The notes: generated from the letters alone by a model not told the origin. A stretch of DNA of 64,000 nucleotides from Lachnospiraceae bacterium (GCA_022483465.1 JAKVNF010000003.1:1-64000); one strand, 5' to 3'; shown: positions 42,713 through 52,618, numbered from the stretch's first letter. Numbers and translations: made by a program.

Positions 42713-44458
42713 ATGATGAGAGGATCGGCGATTCTCAAAAAGTGCAAACCCCTGCAGAAGCCCCTGGAGACCTTTGTGTTCCCGGTGCTGCTCTTGATCT
42801 GGCCCCTGGTCAACGCAAACCAGGGGATCAGCGTCATGGACACCACCTACAGCCTGACGAACTACGTCTATCCCGAGAGCGTGGGCAGCACCTGGAAGTT
42901 TGCTACGCTCCTTGCAAACGCCATGGGCACCTTCCTTGCCCGCACGCCGCTTGGCGGCTCGATGCTGGCGATGAACCTGGTCTGCAGCCTTCTCATCGGC
43001 GTCACGGCCCTTGTGTCCTATGAAGTGCTGCGGCGCATGATCGCGGGCTGGATGGTCTTTATCGGGGAGTTCCTTGCGATCTCCCTCTGCTGGTGCCCGG
43101 CGGTCATTCTTTACAACTACCTGACCTACTTTCTTCTCACCCTGGGGTGCCTGTTTTTGTTCCGCGGCATCTCCGGCGTCCCGGAAAAGCAGAGCTGGTA
43201 CGTGCTGGCGGGCGTCTGCCTCGGCGCGAGCGTCACCGTAAGGTTTGCCAACCTCGCGGAGGCGGCGCTGATCCTGCCGCTCTGGTTCTGGTGCGCGATC
43301 ACGGGGAGAAAGGCCATCGGGGCCCTCAAGCGGACGCTCTGGTGTCTTCTTGGCTATGTCATCGGCTTTGCGGTCCCCGTCGGGATTTCCATGGCGGTGT
43401 ACGGCCCCACGGCCTACTTTGCGATGATCCCGCAGATTCTCGGGGTCGGAAGCGCCAACGGGGACTACACCGCGGGCGGGATGATCTCTGCGATTCTCTC
43501 CGCCTATGGGGAGGCCCTGCACTGGTTCCTCATCCTGATCCCCTGCATCATCATGGGCATCATCCTGTTTCACCTGCCCCTTTGGGAAAAGCACCGGGGG
43601 ATCAAGAAGCTGATCTACACCGTGGGCATCCTGATCCTGGTCCGCTTCTTCTACGGCCGGGGGATGTTCACCACGGTCTACACCGACTACTGGTGCATGT
43701 TTGCGTGGGGGATGCTGTTTCTGCTGATGGCGATCCTCCTGTGCCTGATCTTTCTCTTTGGCGGCTTTGCCGCCAACCCGGATGAGCGGTTTCTCGCCGC
43801 GATGACATTGTGCCTCGTGCTGATCCTGCCCCTTGGCTCCAACAACTACACCTTCCCGGTGCTGAACTGCCTGTTTGTGATCGCACCGGCGGTCCTCTGG
43901 TTCCTGCGGCGGATCTGGCAGGAGACGAGGGACATCGGGGGACACTTCGCCTGGCACAGCATGGCGATGATGATCCTGGTCATGGTGCTGGTGCAGGGCG
44001 CCCTGTTCCACATCTTTTTCGCCTTCCGCGACGGGACCGACGGGACCAGGCGGACGGCGCAGGTTGCGGGAAATGCCATCACCGCCGGGATGTACACCAC
44101 CCCGGAAAACGCCAAAGAGCTCAGTTCCCTCACAGCACTTGTAAAGGATCAGAACCTCGCCGGGAGAAAGACCATCGTCCTTGGCAGCGCGCCGGGACTG
44201 CACTACCTGCTCCAGCTCCCGCCGGCCCTTTCATCTGCCTGGCCGGATCTGGACAGCAATCCCACGCAGACGTTTGCGCAGGACCTTGCCGCCTGTGAGG
44301 AGGAACCTCTTGTGATCCTCCACTACGGCGGGGAGCCCTCCGCCTCCGCTGCGGAGAAGACAGAACTTTTGGAGGAGTATCTTTCGGACCGCTCCTATGA
44401 GACGCTCTTTGAGGACGGGGTGTACACCGTGCTGTGCCCCGCGGGGGAGGAGCCGTGA
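42713..44458 (+). CDS. Polytopic membrane protein, GT-C/polymerase-like
   Basis: 581 residues with about 11-12 hydrophobic segments up to about residue 450, then a soluble C-terminal part (about 460-581). Early acidic residue in VMDTTYSLTNYVY between helices 1 and 2 recalls the GT-C fold of lipid-sugar dependent transferases. It could be a glycosyltransferase using a polyprenyl-phosphate sugar or a Wzy-like polymerase. GAGGTGAT precedes ATG 42713/42716. The protein at 45640 has a similar overall plan. Confidence 0.6.
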   Translation: MMRGSAILKKCKPLQKPLETFVFPVLLLIWPLVNANQGISVMDTTYSLTNYVYPESVGSTWKFATLLANAMGTFLARTPLGGSMLAMNLVCSLLIGVTALVSYEVLRRMIAGWMVFIGEFLAISLCWCPAVILYNYLTYFLLTLGCLFLFRGISGVPEKQSWYVLAGVCLGASVTVRFANLAEAALILPLWFWCAITGRKAIGALKRTLWCLLGYVIGFAVPVGISMAVYGPTAYFAMIPQILGVGSANGDYTAGGMISAILSAYGEALHWFLILIPCIIMGIILFHLPLWEKHRGIKKLIYTVGILILVRFFYGRGMFTTVYTDYWCMFAWGMLFLLMAILLCLIFLFGGFAANPDERFLAAMTLCLVLILPLGSNNYTFPVLNCLFVIAPAVLWFLRRIWQETRDIGGHFAWHSMAMMILVMVLVQGALFHIFFAFRDGTDGTRRTAQVAGNAITAGMYTTPENAKELSSLTALVKDQNLAGRKTIVLGSAPGLHYLLQLPPALSSAWPDLDSNPTQTFAQDLAACEEEPLVILHYGGEPSASAAEKTELLEEYLSDRSYETLFEDGVYTVLCPAGEEP

Positions 44459-44475
44459 GCGGCAAAGGAGGAAGT

Positions 44476-45618
44476 ATGTATCGAATTCCGTTTAATGTAC
44501 CGCCCTTCGTGGGCACCGAGATGGAGAACATCCGCGTTGCGGTGGAGGAGAACCACAAGATCAGCGGCGACGGGCCGTTCACGAAAAAGTGCAAGGCCTT
44601 TCTGGAGGAGAAGACCGGGACCCACACCTGCCTTCTCACCACATCCGGCACCGACGCGCTGGAGATGGCAGCGCACCTGACCCACATCGGGCGGGGAGAA
44701 GAGGTCATCATGCCGTCCTACACCTTCTGCTCCACGGCGGATGCCTTTGTGCTGCGGGGTGCGGTGCCGGTGTTTGTGGACATCCGGCCGGACACGATGA
44801 ACATCGATGAGACGAAGATTGAGGATGCCATCACCGACCGCACCAGGGCGATTGTCGCCGTGCACTACGCCGGGGTCGCCTGCGAGATGGACACGATTTT
44901 GGACATCGCAAAGCGCCACCACCTGTACGTCATCGAGGACGCGGCCCAGGGCGTCAACGCCTGGTACAAGGGCAAGGCCCTGGGCGCCATCGGCGACTTC
45001 GGCTGCTACAGCTTCCATGAGACCAAGAATTATTCCATGGGAGAGGGCGGTGCGGTCCTTGTGAAGGATCCCGCCAAGGCAGAGGAGGCCGAGATCCTGC
45101 GGGAGAAGGGCACCAACCGGGCCAAGTTCTTCCGGGGACAGATCGACAAGTACACGTGGGTGGACTACGGCTCCTCGTACCTGCCCTCCGAGCTCAACGC
45201 GGCCTATCTCTGGGCCCAGCTGGAGAAGTGGGACGAGATCAATGACGCGAGGCTCCAGCGCTGGAATGCGTACCGGGAGCAGCTCCAGCCCCTGGCGGAT
45301 GAGGGCAGGATCAGCCTGCCGGTGGTCCCTGAGGGCTGCACCCACAACGCCCACATGTTCTACATCAAGACGAAGGACATCGATGAGCGGCAGGAGCTGA
45401 TCAACTTCTTAAAGGACGACGGGATCCTGGCAGTGTTCCACTACATCCCGCTTCACACGGCACCGGCAGGGGAGAAGTTCTGCCGCTTCCACGGCGAGGA
45501 CGTCTACACGACAAAGGAGAGCGAGCGCCTGCTGCGGCTTCCGATGTACTATACGCTCACCGAGGACAACGTCACCGAGGTGTGCGACAGGATTAAGGCC
45601 TTTTACCGGACAAGATGA
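44476..45618 (+). CDS. wecE: dTDP-4-amino-4,6-dideoxygalactose transaminase (WecE/RffA-like)
   Basis: 380-residue PLP enzyme of the DegT/DnrJ/EryC1 family. PLP lysine K184 in SFHETKNYSMGEGGA; the stretches NRAKFFRGQIDKYTWVDYGS and SSYLPSELNAAYLWAQLEKW match WecE closely. It turns dTDP-4-keto-6-deoxyglucose plus glutamate into dTDP-Fuc4N. AAAGGAGG sits 5 bases before the ATG. The RmlA/RmlB enzymes needed for its substrate are not in the window. A GNAT enzyme two genes on may acetylate the product to dTDP-Fuc4NAc. Confidence 0.9.
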   Translation: MYRIPFNVPPFVGTEMENIRVAVEENHKISGDGPFTKKCKAFLEEKTGTHTCLLTTSGTDALEMAAHLTHIGRGEEVIMPSYTFCSTADAFVLRGAVPVFVDIRPDTMNIDETKIEDAITDRTRAIVAVHYAGVACEMDTILDIAKRHHLYVIEDAAQGVNAWYKGKALGAIGDFGCYSFHETKNYSMGEGGAVLVKDPAKAEEAEILREKGTNRAKFFRGQIDKYTWVDYGSSYLPSELNAAYLWAQLEKWDEINDARLQRWNAYREQLQPLADEGRISLPVVPEGCTHNAHMFYIKTKDIDERQELINFLKDDGILAVFHYIPLHTAPAGEKFCRFHGEDVYTTKESERLLRLPMYYTLTEDNVTEVCDRIKAFYRTR

Positions 45619-45639
45619 GAGAGGAAAAAGCAGCGGGAG

Positions 45640-47427
45640 ATGGCAGGAGCGGGGACAAAACGGATCAGGATCTGGCAGGCGGCAGCGCTGGCAGGGACCG
45701 GGGCACTGTTTCTCTTCCTGGCCCTGCGGTATGACTTTTACTACGACTTAAACGACGACTGGATGATGGGGCACCTCCTCTCGGGGGCCTACACCGGGGA
45801 GGGGGAGCTGCGAAACATCCAGTCCCTCTTCCCGTTGACAGCGCTCCTGGGCGGCCTCTACCGGCTTGCCCCGGGGATCCCCTGGTATCCGATCTTTCTC
45901 CTTGCGGCCCAGGCAGGGGCGGTGCTTTTGGCCTCCCTCTGCATCGGGAGGTGGACGGCAAAAAGGCGGGGACCTGCTGCGGGCGCTTTGTGGGCGCTTC
46001 TTGCGATCCTTTTCTTTGCTGGAGAGCTCTGGTACCACCTGATCTTTGTGCAGTACTCGGTGACGGCGGGCCTTCTTTCTGCCGCGGCCACGGTCTGGAT
46101 CCTCACGGCAAAGGACCTGAAGCCGAAAAGCTGCATCGTGCCGGCGGTGCTGATCCTCTTGGGGTATCTTCTTCGCTCCGAGATGGCGCTCTTTCTCCTT
46201 GCCTTCCCGGCCCTCGCCTTTTTGTACCGGTGCATTCGGCTGCAGGAGGAGAAGACCTCTGCGGCGGGAAGGCAGCGGGGGACCTTCCTTCGGGGGATCG
46301 TCCTTCCCTGCGCGGGGATGCTGGCGGCTCTCCTTGTCGGGATGGGGATCTTCTCCGGGATCGACAGGGCGGCCTGCTCCTCCCCGGACTGGACCGAGTT
46401 TCGAAACTTCTTTGACGCACGGACCACGCTCTACGACTTTGCGGGCGGCGCCCCGGAGTATGCGGGGAACGAGGCCTTCTACGACGGGGCGGGGATCACC
46501 AGGGAAGAGGCAGCGCTGTATCGCAACTATGACTTTGCGCTGGATCCAAAGATCGATGCGGCGATGACAAAGAAGGTGGCGGACTACGCGGGGAGCCTTG
46601 CGGACCGATCCGTCTTTCGGACCCTCTGGGTCTACCGGCACCAGGTGCTGACAGGAAACGGGGACGCCCCCTGGTCGTACCTTGCCGCGCTCTGGTATCT
46701 TCTCGCGCTCCTCTCGATTGCGGCCTGCCTCATCCAAAACAGGGGAGCGGGAAAGCGGGCTGCCCTGCGGGACCTCGTTTTTCTGGCGCTCGTCTTTGCG
46801 GCGCGCAGCGCCCTGTACCTGTATCTACTTTATTACAACCGGCCGGTGGTGCGGCTGACCCACTGCCTTTACCTCCTGGAGGGGATCCTGGTGCTGTCCC
46901 TTGTCTGGCGAAACGCCGTGACAGGAAAAGAGACAGCCGGGAAGAAACGCGCCGTGCGCAGCCTCCTCCCAGCCCTCCTTCTTGCAGCCGCCGCGGTCCT
47001 CTCGCTTGCAAGCCAGGTCCGGTCGGCCGGGGCGGAGTATGCGAGGCGGAGCGAGGTAAACGGGGACTACGCAGCCCTGACCGCCTATGCGGCGGACCAC
47101 GCGGAGAACTTCTACCTGGTGGATGTGTACTCCGCGGTGGACTACACGGAAAAGCTCTTTGGCGGGGACACGGAGCGGTCCCTCAACTGGGACTTTGCGG
47201 GGGGCTGGTGCGCAAAGAGCCCGCTGGCAGATCAGAAGCTCTCCCTCTACGGGATCACGGACCCCGGGGAGGCGCTCCTTGGGGATCACGTCTTCTTTGT
47301 GGCAAAAAAGGGGAGCGATCTGAGCTGGCTTTCGGACTTTTATCAGAGCAATGGGAAAACCGTCGTGATCACCGGGGGCGATGAGATCGGCGAGGGGCTC
47401 TGCGTCTACCAGGTGCAGGCGCAGTAA
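45640..47427 (+). CDS. Polytopic membrane protein, GT-C-like
   Basis: 595 residues, about 11 hydrophobic segments (last near 450-470), then a soluble tail. FYYDLNDDWMMGHLLSG after the first helix holds the Asp-rich loop expected in GT-C glycosyltransferases. It is very rich in Ala, Leu and Gly. Probable role: transfer of a sugar from a lipid carrier on the outer face of the membrane, or polymerisation. Paired in plan with the 42713 product. Confidence 0.6.
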   Translation: MAGAGTKRIRIWQAAALAGTGALFLFLALRYDFYYDLNDDWMMGHLLSGAYTGEGELRNIQSLFPLTALLGGLYRLAPGIPWYPIFLLAAQAGAVLLASLCIGRWTAKRRGPAAGALWALLAILFFAGELWYHLIFVQYSVTAGLLSAAATVWILTAKDLKPKSCIVPAVLILLGYLLRSEMALFLLAFPALAFLYRCIRLQEEKTSAAGRQRGTFLRGIVLPCAGMLAALLVGMGIFSGIDRAACSSPDWTEFRNFFDARTTLYDFAGGAPEYAGNEAFYDGAGITREEAALYRNYDFALDPKIDAAMTKKVADYAGSLADRSVFRTLWVYRHQVLTGNGDAPWSYLAALWYLLALLSIAACLIQNRGAGKRAALRDLVFLALVFAARSALYLYLLYYNRPVVRLTHCLYLLEGILVLSLVWRNAVTGKETAGKKRAVRSLLPALLLAAAAVLSLASQVRSAGAEYARRSEVNGDYAALTAYAADHAENFYLVDVYSAVDYTEKLFGGDTERSLNWDFAGGWCAKSPLADQKLSLYGITDPGEALLGDHVFFVAKKGSDLSWLSDFYQSNGKTVVITGGDEIGEGLCVYQVQAQ

Positions 47428-47456
47428 GGAATAAAACAATACAGGGGAATTTCAAC

Positions 47457-47987
47457 ATGTCTGAGGGGGCAATCATCCTGCGGCCGCTGGAGGCCGGGGA
47501 TTCGGCGCAGATCGTGGCATGGCGCAACCAGGACTGGGTGCGCTGCCACTACATCTATCGGGAGGACTTTACGCTGGAGGGGCAGCTTGCCTACTTCCAC
47601 AAAAAAGTGGAGACCGGAGAGGTCGCCCAGTACCTGGTCCTGTCGGCAGAGACCGGGCAGCCCATCGGCTGCACGGTGCTCTCGGAGCTGGACCGGGAAC
47701 ACGGCACCGCGGAGTTTGGGATGTTCCTCGGGGAAAAATCCGCCCTGGGGAAGGGATATGGCAGAAAGATGGCGGAAAAGACCCTGGCGCTTGCCTTTTC
47801 GGAGCTTGGCCTTCACACGGTCTGCTGCCGGATCTTTGCGGACAACCTCCCCTCGGTGCGGGGGTGCCTGCGGGCGGGCTTTGTGAAGGATCATGTGATC
47901 CCGGGGGTGCGGTGCACCGATGGCACCGTCGGGGATATGTACTACCTTGTCGCGAGAAAGAGAGCAGCGGATGAATGCAGTGAGTGA
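47457..47987 (+). CDS. GNAT-family N-acetyltransferase
   Basis: 176 residues, RimJ/RimL-like GNAT: ILRPLEAGDSAQIVAWRNQD at the start, then the acetyl-CoA loop GKGYGRKMAEK and CCRIFADNLPSVRGCLRAGF. Close to sugar-acetylating members such as PseH. Beside the WecE-like aminotransferase it is best read as the N-acetyltransferase of the amino-deoxy sugar (the WecD step), but a role on another substrate is not excluded. Confidence 0.75.
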   Translation: MSEGAIILRPLEAGDSAQIVAWRNQDWVRCHYIYREDFTLEGQLAYFHKKVETGEVAQYLVLSAETGQPIGCTVLSELDREHGTAEFGMFLGEKSALGKGYGRKMAEKTLALAFSELGLHTVCCRIFADNLPSVRGCLRAGFVKDHVIPGVRCTDGTVGDMYYLVARKRAADECSE

Positions 47988-48957
47988 GCGCACGGAAACA
48001 GGGAAAAAGTTAATCAGCTTTTGCATCCCCTGCTACCACTCGGAGAAGACCCTCCCCGCGGTGGTGGAGGAGATCGACGCCGCGATGGAAGAGCTCCGCG
48101 CCTACGACTGGGAGATCATCATGGTCAACGACGGCGCCCCGGGGGAGTGCTGGGACAAGATCCGAGAGCTCTGCCGGGCGCGGGACAACCGCCATGGGGT
48201 CTGCTTTGCAAAGAACTTTGGCCAGCACGCCGCCCTGATGGCGGCGATCCGAAAGGCAAAAGGCGACATCCTGGTCTGCCTGGACGACGACGGCCAGACC
48301 CCGGCTTTTGAGGTCGGGAAGTTCCTGGCTGCGATCGAGCAGGGCGCCGACGTCGTCTACGCGGACTACGACCAGGCCCACAAGAGCGCCTACCGGTCCT
48401 TTGGGACCAAGGTCAACGACTGGATGTGCTGCAAGATGCTGGGAAAGCCGAAGGACCTGCGGGTCTCCTCCTACTTTGCGATGCGCCGGTTTGTGGCCGA
48501 GGACGTCAAGCGGTATGAGAACTCCTATCCCTACCTCCTGGGCCTCGTCCTGCGCACAAGTTCTTCCATCGTCAACGTCCCGGTGACCCACAAGGACCGG
48601 GCGAGCGGGCGAAGCGGCTACACCTTCTCCAAGCTCTTTGGCCTTTGGCTCAACGGCTTCACCGCCTTTTCGATCAAGCCCCTGCGGTTTGCGACCTTCC
48701 TCGGGACCATCTTTGCGCTGGTGGGCTTTGTCTACGGGATCTACACGATCATCAAGAAAATCGTGAACCCCGCGGTGCCGATGGGCTTCTCCGCCCTGAT
48801 GACCGCCGTCATCTTTTTCGGCGGCATGCTGATGCTGATGGTGGGCCTTGCCGGGGAGTACATCGGGCGGACCTACATCTCGGTCAGCTCGGCGCCCCAG
48901 TACGTGGTCCGGGAGGAGACGAAGGAAGACAAACTAGGGGACACTGCCCCGTTTTGA
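47971..48957 (+). CDS. GT2 glycosyltransferase with C-terminal membrane helices (GtrB/ArnC-like)
   Basis: 328 residues. GT-A domain (about 15-230): SFCIPCYHSEKTLPAVVEEI, VCLDDDGQTP as the DxD-type metal site, then two C-terminal helices (about 235-310). Such enzymes load a sugar on undecaprenyl phosphate for use by membrane GT-C enzymes, of which two candidates are nearby. ATG 47971 overlaps the GNAT gene by 17 bases; the ribosome site is weak, suggesting coupling. Its stop codon lies inside the TTGACA box of the next promoter. Confidence 0.85.
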   Translation: MNAVSERTETGKKLISFCIPCYHSEKTLPAVVEEIDAAMEELRAYDWEIIMVNDGAPGECWDKIRELCRARDNRHGVCFAKNFGQHAALMAAIRKAKGDILVCLDDDGQTPAFEVGKFLAAIEQGADVVYADYDQAHKSAYRSFGTKVNDWMCCKMLGKPKDLRVSSYFAMRRFVAEDVKRYENSYPYLLGLVLRTSSSIVNVPVTHKDRASGRSGYTFSKLFGLWLNGFTAFSIKPLRFATFLGTIFALVGFVYGIYTIIKKIVNPAVPMGFSALMTAVIFFGGMLMLMVGLAGEYIGRTYISVSSAPQYVVREETKEDKLGDTAPF

Positions 48958-48981
48958 CAGGCAGTAAAACACGGGTATACT
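48954..48981 (+). promoter_or_regulatory. Consensus sigma-A promoter inside the assembly operon
   Basis: TTGACA (48954-48959), 16-bp spacer, TATACT (48976-48981). The -35 box overlaps the stop codon of the GT2 gene. It would drive the dehydratase and priming transferase genes independently. Confidence 0.7.
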
Positions 48982-49025
48982 GTTAGAGGCTGTATCGGAC
49001 GCAGGGAAAACCTGCTGCGCGCGCT

Positions 49026-51020
49026 GTGAATGCGGTAAAGAAGAGAAACGTGAAAAAGAAGAACAGAGTTTCCAATACAAATCAGACGAGAAAGCCGTTC
49101 AACTATGCCAAGTTTTGGAGAAGGGCGGCCCTTCTTGTCTACGACACGATGAGCGTCATCCTGGCGAGCTTTCTCTCGCTGATGATCCGCTATGAATTTC
49201 ACATCGGGGAGATCCCGGACTATTTCTACCGACCGGTGCTGGAGGCGATGCCCTTCACCGTGGCGGCAACGATTGCGATCTTTTTCCTGTTCAAGCTCTA
49301 CGACTCCCTCTGGGCCTTTGCCGGCGAGACCGAGATGCAGAACCTGGTCTTTGCCTGCGCCTGTTCGGGCCTTGTCAACATCCTGGTGCTGTACCTGTTC
49401 CGCCACAGCGCCCAGCCGGTGCCGATGAGCTACTACTTCCTTTACATCTTCCTGCTGATCACGCTGGTCTTCATCTCCCGGTTCTCCTACCGGTTCCTGC
49501 GCTCGGTCAAGCACCGCAGCGCCAACAAGGACAACGCGGTCAACGTGATGCTGGTGGGCGCCGGGGAGGCGGGCAACATCATCGCCAGGGAGATCCTGCA
49601 GAGCCACTACAGCACGATGAACCTGCGGTGCTTTGTGGATGACGACACCTCCAAGTGGGGCCGCTACATCCAGGGCATCAAGGTGGTCGGCGGACGGGAC
49701 CAGATCCTGGAGGCGGCGGATGCCTACAACATCGACGAGATCATCGTCGCCATCCCCTCGATCTCCCGCAAGGAGCTGTCCAAGATCCTGGACATCTGCA
49801 AGAACACGAGCTGCAAGATGCGGGTCCTGCCGGGCATCTACCAGCTGGTCAACGGCGAGGTCTCGGTGTCAAAGCTCCGGGATGTGGAGGTGGACGATCT
49901 TCTGGGCCGCGAGCCGGTGCGGGTCGACATCGACTCCATCATCGGCTACGTGCGCGGCAAGGTGATCCTGGTCACCGGAGGCGGCGGCTCCATCGGCTCG
50001 GAGCTCTGCCGGCAGATCGCCGCCCACGGCCCGAAGCAGCTGATCATCCTCGACATCTACGAGAACAACGCCTACGACATCCAGCAGGAGCTGCGCTCCA
50101 AGTACCCGCAGCTGGATCTGGTGGTCCTCATCGCCTCGATCCGGAACGTGGAGCGGCTCAACTGGATCTTTGCCCACTACCACCCGGACATCGTCTACCA
50201 TGCGGCGGCCCACAAGCACGTGCCCCTCATGGAGGACTCCCCCTGCGAGGCCATCAAGAACAACGTGGCCGGCACCTTCAACACCGCCATGGCGGCGGCC
50301 AACAACCACGTGGAGCGCTTTGTCATGATCTCCACCGACAAGGCCGTGAACCCCACCAACATCATGGGGGCCTCCAAGCGCATCTGCGAGATGATCATCC
50401 AGGTCTTCAACCAGCACTACGACACGAACTTCGTGGCCGTGCGCTTCGGAAACGTCCTGGGCTCCAACGGCTCGGTGATCCCGCTGTTCAAGAAGCAGAT
50501 CGCGGAGGGCGGCCCGGTCACCGTGACCGACCCCAACATCATCCGCTACTTCATGACGATCCCCGAGGCGGTGTCCCTGGTGCTGCAGGCCGGCGCCTAT
50601 GCCAAGGGCGGCGAGATCTTCGTCCTCGACATGGGAGAGCCCGTCAGGATCCTGGACCTGGCCAAAAACCTGATCCGCCTCTCCGGCTACAAGGTGGGAG
50701 AGGACATCAAGATCGAGTTCACCGGCCTTCGCCCCGGCGAGAAGCTCTATGAGGAGATGCTGATGGACGAGGAGGGCCTGCGGGAGACCGCAAACCGCCA
50801 GATCCACATCGGAAAGCCCCTGGAGGTGGACGAGGACACCTTCTTCTGCCAGCTCAAGGCGTTAAAGGACGCGGCGTACCGGGAGGATCCGAACATCCGC
50901 GAGTACGTGCGGGCCATCGTGCCCACCTACCGCAAGAACACGGAGGTGAACCAGGAGGCCCAGAAGAAGCAGCAGGAGGAGATTCAGGCCGCCAAGGAAC
51001 ACAAGAAGGCCTGCAGCTGA
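49026..51020 (+). CDS. CapD/PglF-type nucleotide-sugar 4,6-dehydratase
   Basis: 664 residues, GTG start. N-terminal membrane part with four helices (about 30-165), a CoA-binding_3-like Rossmann domain (about 170-290, VNVMLVGAGEAGNIIAREIL), then the catalytic SDR domain (about 300-600) with VTGGGGSIGSEL for NAD. Like PglF and WbpM it would convert UDP-GlcNAc to the 4-keto-6-deoxy sugar, first step to bacillosamine- or FucNAc-type sugars. ISTDKAVNPTNIMGASKR shows the unusual Met in place of Tyr in the TDKA-MGxSKR motif, as in WbpM-type enzymes. A Lys/Gln-rich tail ends the protein. Confidence 0.92.
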   Translation: MNAVKKRNVKKKNRVSNTNQTRKPFNYAKFWRRAALLVYDTMSVILASFLSLMIRYEFHIGEIPDYFYRPVLEAMPFTVAATIAIFFLFKLYDSLWAFAGETEMQNLVFACACSGLVNILVLYLFRHSAQPVPMSYYFLYIFLLITLVFISRFSYRFLRSVKHRSANKDNAVNVMLVGAGEAGNIIAREILQSHYSTMNLRCFVDDDTSKWGRYIQGIKVVGGRDQILEAADAYNIDEIIVAIPSISRKELSKILDICKNTSCKMRVLPGIYQLVNGEVSVSKLRDVEVDDLLGREPVRVDIDSIIGYVRGKVILVTGGGGSIGSELCRQIAAHGPKQLIILDIYENNAYDIQQELRSKYPQLDLVVLIASIRNVERLNWIFAHYHPDIVYHAAAHKHVPLMEDSPCEAIKNNVAGTFNTAMAAANNHVERFVMISTDKAVNPTNIMGASKRICEMIIQVFNQHYDTNFVAVRFGNVLGSNGSVIPLFKKQIAEGGPVTVTDPNIIRYFMTIPEAVSLVLQAGAYAKGGEIFVLDMGEPVRILDLAKNLIRLSGYKVGEDIKIEFTGLRPGEKLYEEMLMDEEGLRETANRQIHIGKPLEVDEDTFFCQLKALKDAAYREDPNIREYVRAIVPTYRKNTEVNQEAQKKQQEEIQAAKEHKKACS

Positions 51021-51030
51021 GGAGGACACC

Positions 51031-51714
51031 ATGCACTTGGAGCACACCCCGTACGGTCCCTATGAGAGATGGGTCAAGCGCCCGCTGGACGCGGTTCTCT
51101 CCCTGATTGCCCTGATCCTGTTGTCGCCAGTGCTTCTTATCACGGCGATCCTTGTGCGGACCAGGCTTGGGAGCCCCGTGATCTTCACCCAGGAGCGGCC
51201 GGGCAGGGACGGCAAGGTGTTTCGCCTCTGCAAGTTTCGGTCGATGTCCAACGCAAAGGACAGGGACGGAAATCTCCTGCCGGACGAGCAGCGGATCACC
51301 CGCTTCGGGCGGGCCCTTCGCGCCAGCAGCCTCGACGAGCTGCCGGAGCTCTGGAACATCCTGAAGGGGGACATGGCCCTCATCGGGCCAAGACCGCTCC
51401 TTGTGAAATATCTGCCCTATTACACGAAGGAGGAGATGCGGCGCCACAGCGTGCGGCCGGGGCTCACCGGCAATGCCCAGGTGAACGGGCGCAACGAAAT
51501 CACCTGGGAGAGAAAGTTTGCCCTGGACCTGGAATATGTGGACCACATCACGTTTCGGGAGGACTGGCGCATCGTAAAGCAGACGCTGCACACGGTCTTC
51601 TCCCACGAGGGCACGGCCCTCAATGCGATCGAGGATTTCGATGTCTACCGTAAAAAACAATGGGAAGCGCAGGGCGTTTCCGGCAACCCCGGTGACGGAT
51701 CTGGGAAACTTTGA
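51031..51714 (+). CDS. Initiating sugar-1-phosphate transferase (WbaP/PglC family)
   Basis: 227 residues; AGGAGGAC precedes the ATG. One re-entrant N-terminal helix (about 20-44) and the conserved block KFRSMSNAKD, then SSLDELPELWNILKGDMALI and GPRPL, RPGLTGNAQVNGRN. It transfers a sugar phosphate from a UDP-sugar to undecaprenyl phosphate, starting the repeat unit. The preceding dehydratase gene suggests a 6-deoxy-amino sugar as first residue, as for PglC. Confidence 0.93.
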   Translation: MHLEHTPYGPYERWVKRPLDAVLSLIALILLSPVLLITAILVRTRLGSPVIFTQERPGRDGKVFRLCKFRSMSNAKDRDGNLLPDEQRITRFGRALRASSLDELPELWNILKGDMALIGPRPLLVKYLPYYTKEEMRRHSVRPGLTGNAQVNGRNEITWERKFALDLEYVDHITFREDWRIVKQTLHTVFSHEGTALNAIEDFDVYRKKQWEAQGVSGNPGDGSGKL

Positions 51715-52618
51715 GGACAATCACCTCTACATCAAGCGGGACGATCTGATCCCCTACTCCTTCGGCGGCAACAAGGCGAGAAAGGGCCTGCTCTTTTTCG
51801 AGGACATCGACGCCGGGGACTATGACACGGTGGTGACCTACGGGAGCACCCGTTCCAACCACTGCCGGGTGGTGGCAAATCTCGCTGCAGAGCGGGGCCT
51901 TTGCTGCATCCTGATCTCCCCGAAAGAGGAGGACGGGGGCGCCCCCACCTTCAACAGCATCTACACCGCGATCTGCGGGGCCAGGCGGATTCAGGTCCCG
52001 GTGTCCGAGGTCCACGACACCATCGAGCAGACGCTTTCGGACCTTCGAAGCAAAGGGAAAAAGCCCTACTTCATCCCGGGCGGCGGCCACGGCAACATCG
52101 GCACGCGGGCCTACGTGAACTGCTACGAGGAGATCCGGGAAGAGGAGCGGGAACTGGGCATTTCCTTTGACTACCTCTTTTTTGCCTCCGGCACCGGCAC
52201 GACCCAGGCAGGGCTTGTCGCGGGAAAACTCCTCCATGGAGATGAAATTGCCATCGTCGGCATCAGCATCGCCCGGAAAAATCCGCGGGGCCGGGACGTC
52301 GTCGTGGCATCCGTGCGGGAGTACCTTCCCGAGGAGGACCCCGCGGTGATCGATGCCAACGTCGCCTTTGACGATGCCTACATCCAGGGCGCCTATGGCA
52401 CCGCCTCTTCGGGGGAGCAGGCGCTCATCCGGCAGGTGATGGTGCAGTACGGGATCCCGCTGGACACCACCTACACGGGAAAGGCTTTTTACGGCATGCA
52501 GCAGTACGTAAGGGACCACGCCGTCACCGGGAAGAACGTGCTCTTTCTGCACACCGGCGGCGCACCCCTCTTTTTTGACGACCTCCTGGCAGCAGGGGGG
52601 CGGGGAGATGAGACATGA
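51641..52618 (+). CDS. PLP-dependent enzyme, D-cysteine desulfhydrase/ACC deaminase-like
   Basis: 325 residues of the fold-type II PLP group. YIKRDDLIPYSFGGNKARKG carries the PLP Lys (NK), and GSTRSNHCRVVANLAAERG and FASGTGTTQAGLVAG (phosphate-binding loop) are typical of DcyD/ACC deaminase. Starts at ATG 51641 with GAGG 6 bases upstream, overlapping the priming transferase by 74 bases. Followed without gap by an ATP-grasp ligase, so the two probably make and attach an amino-acid-like group; the actual substrate is unknown. Confidence 0.85.
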   Translation: MSTVKNNGKRRAFPATPVTDLGNFEDNHLYIKRDDLIPYSFGGNKARKGLLFFEDIDAGDYDTVVTYGSTRSNHCRVVANLAAERGLCCILISPKEEDGGAPTFNSIYTAICGARRIQVPVSEVHDTIEQTLSDLRSKGKKPYFIPGGGHGNIGTRAYVNCYEEIREEERELGISFDYLFFASGTGTTQAGLVAGKLLHGDEIAIVGISIARKNPRGRDVVVASVREYLPEEDPAVIDANVAFDDAYIQGAYGTASSGEQALIRQVMVQYGIPLDTTYTGKAFYGMQQYVRDHAVTGKNVLFLHTGGAPLFFDDLLAAGGRGDET

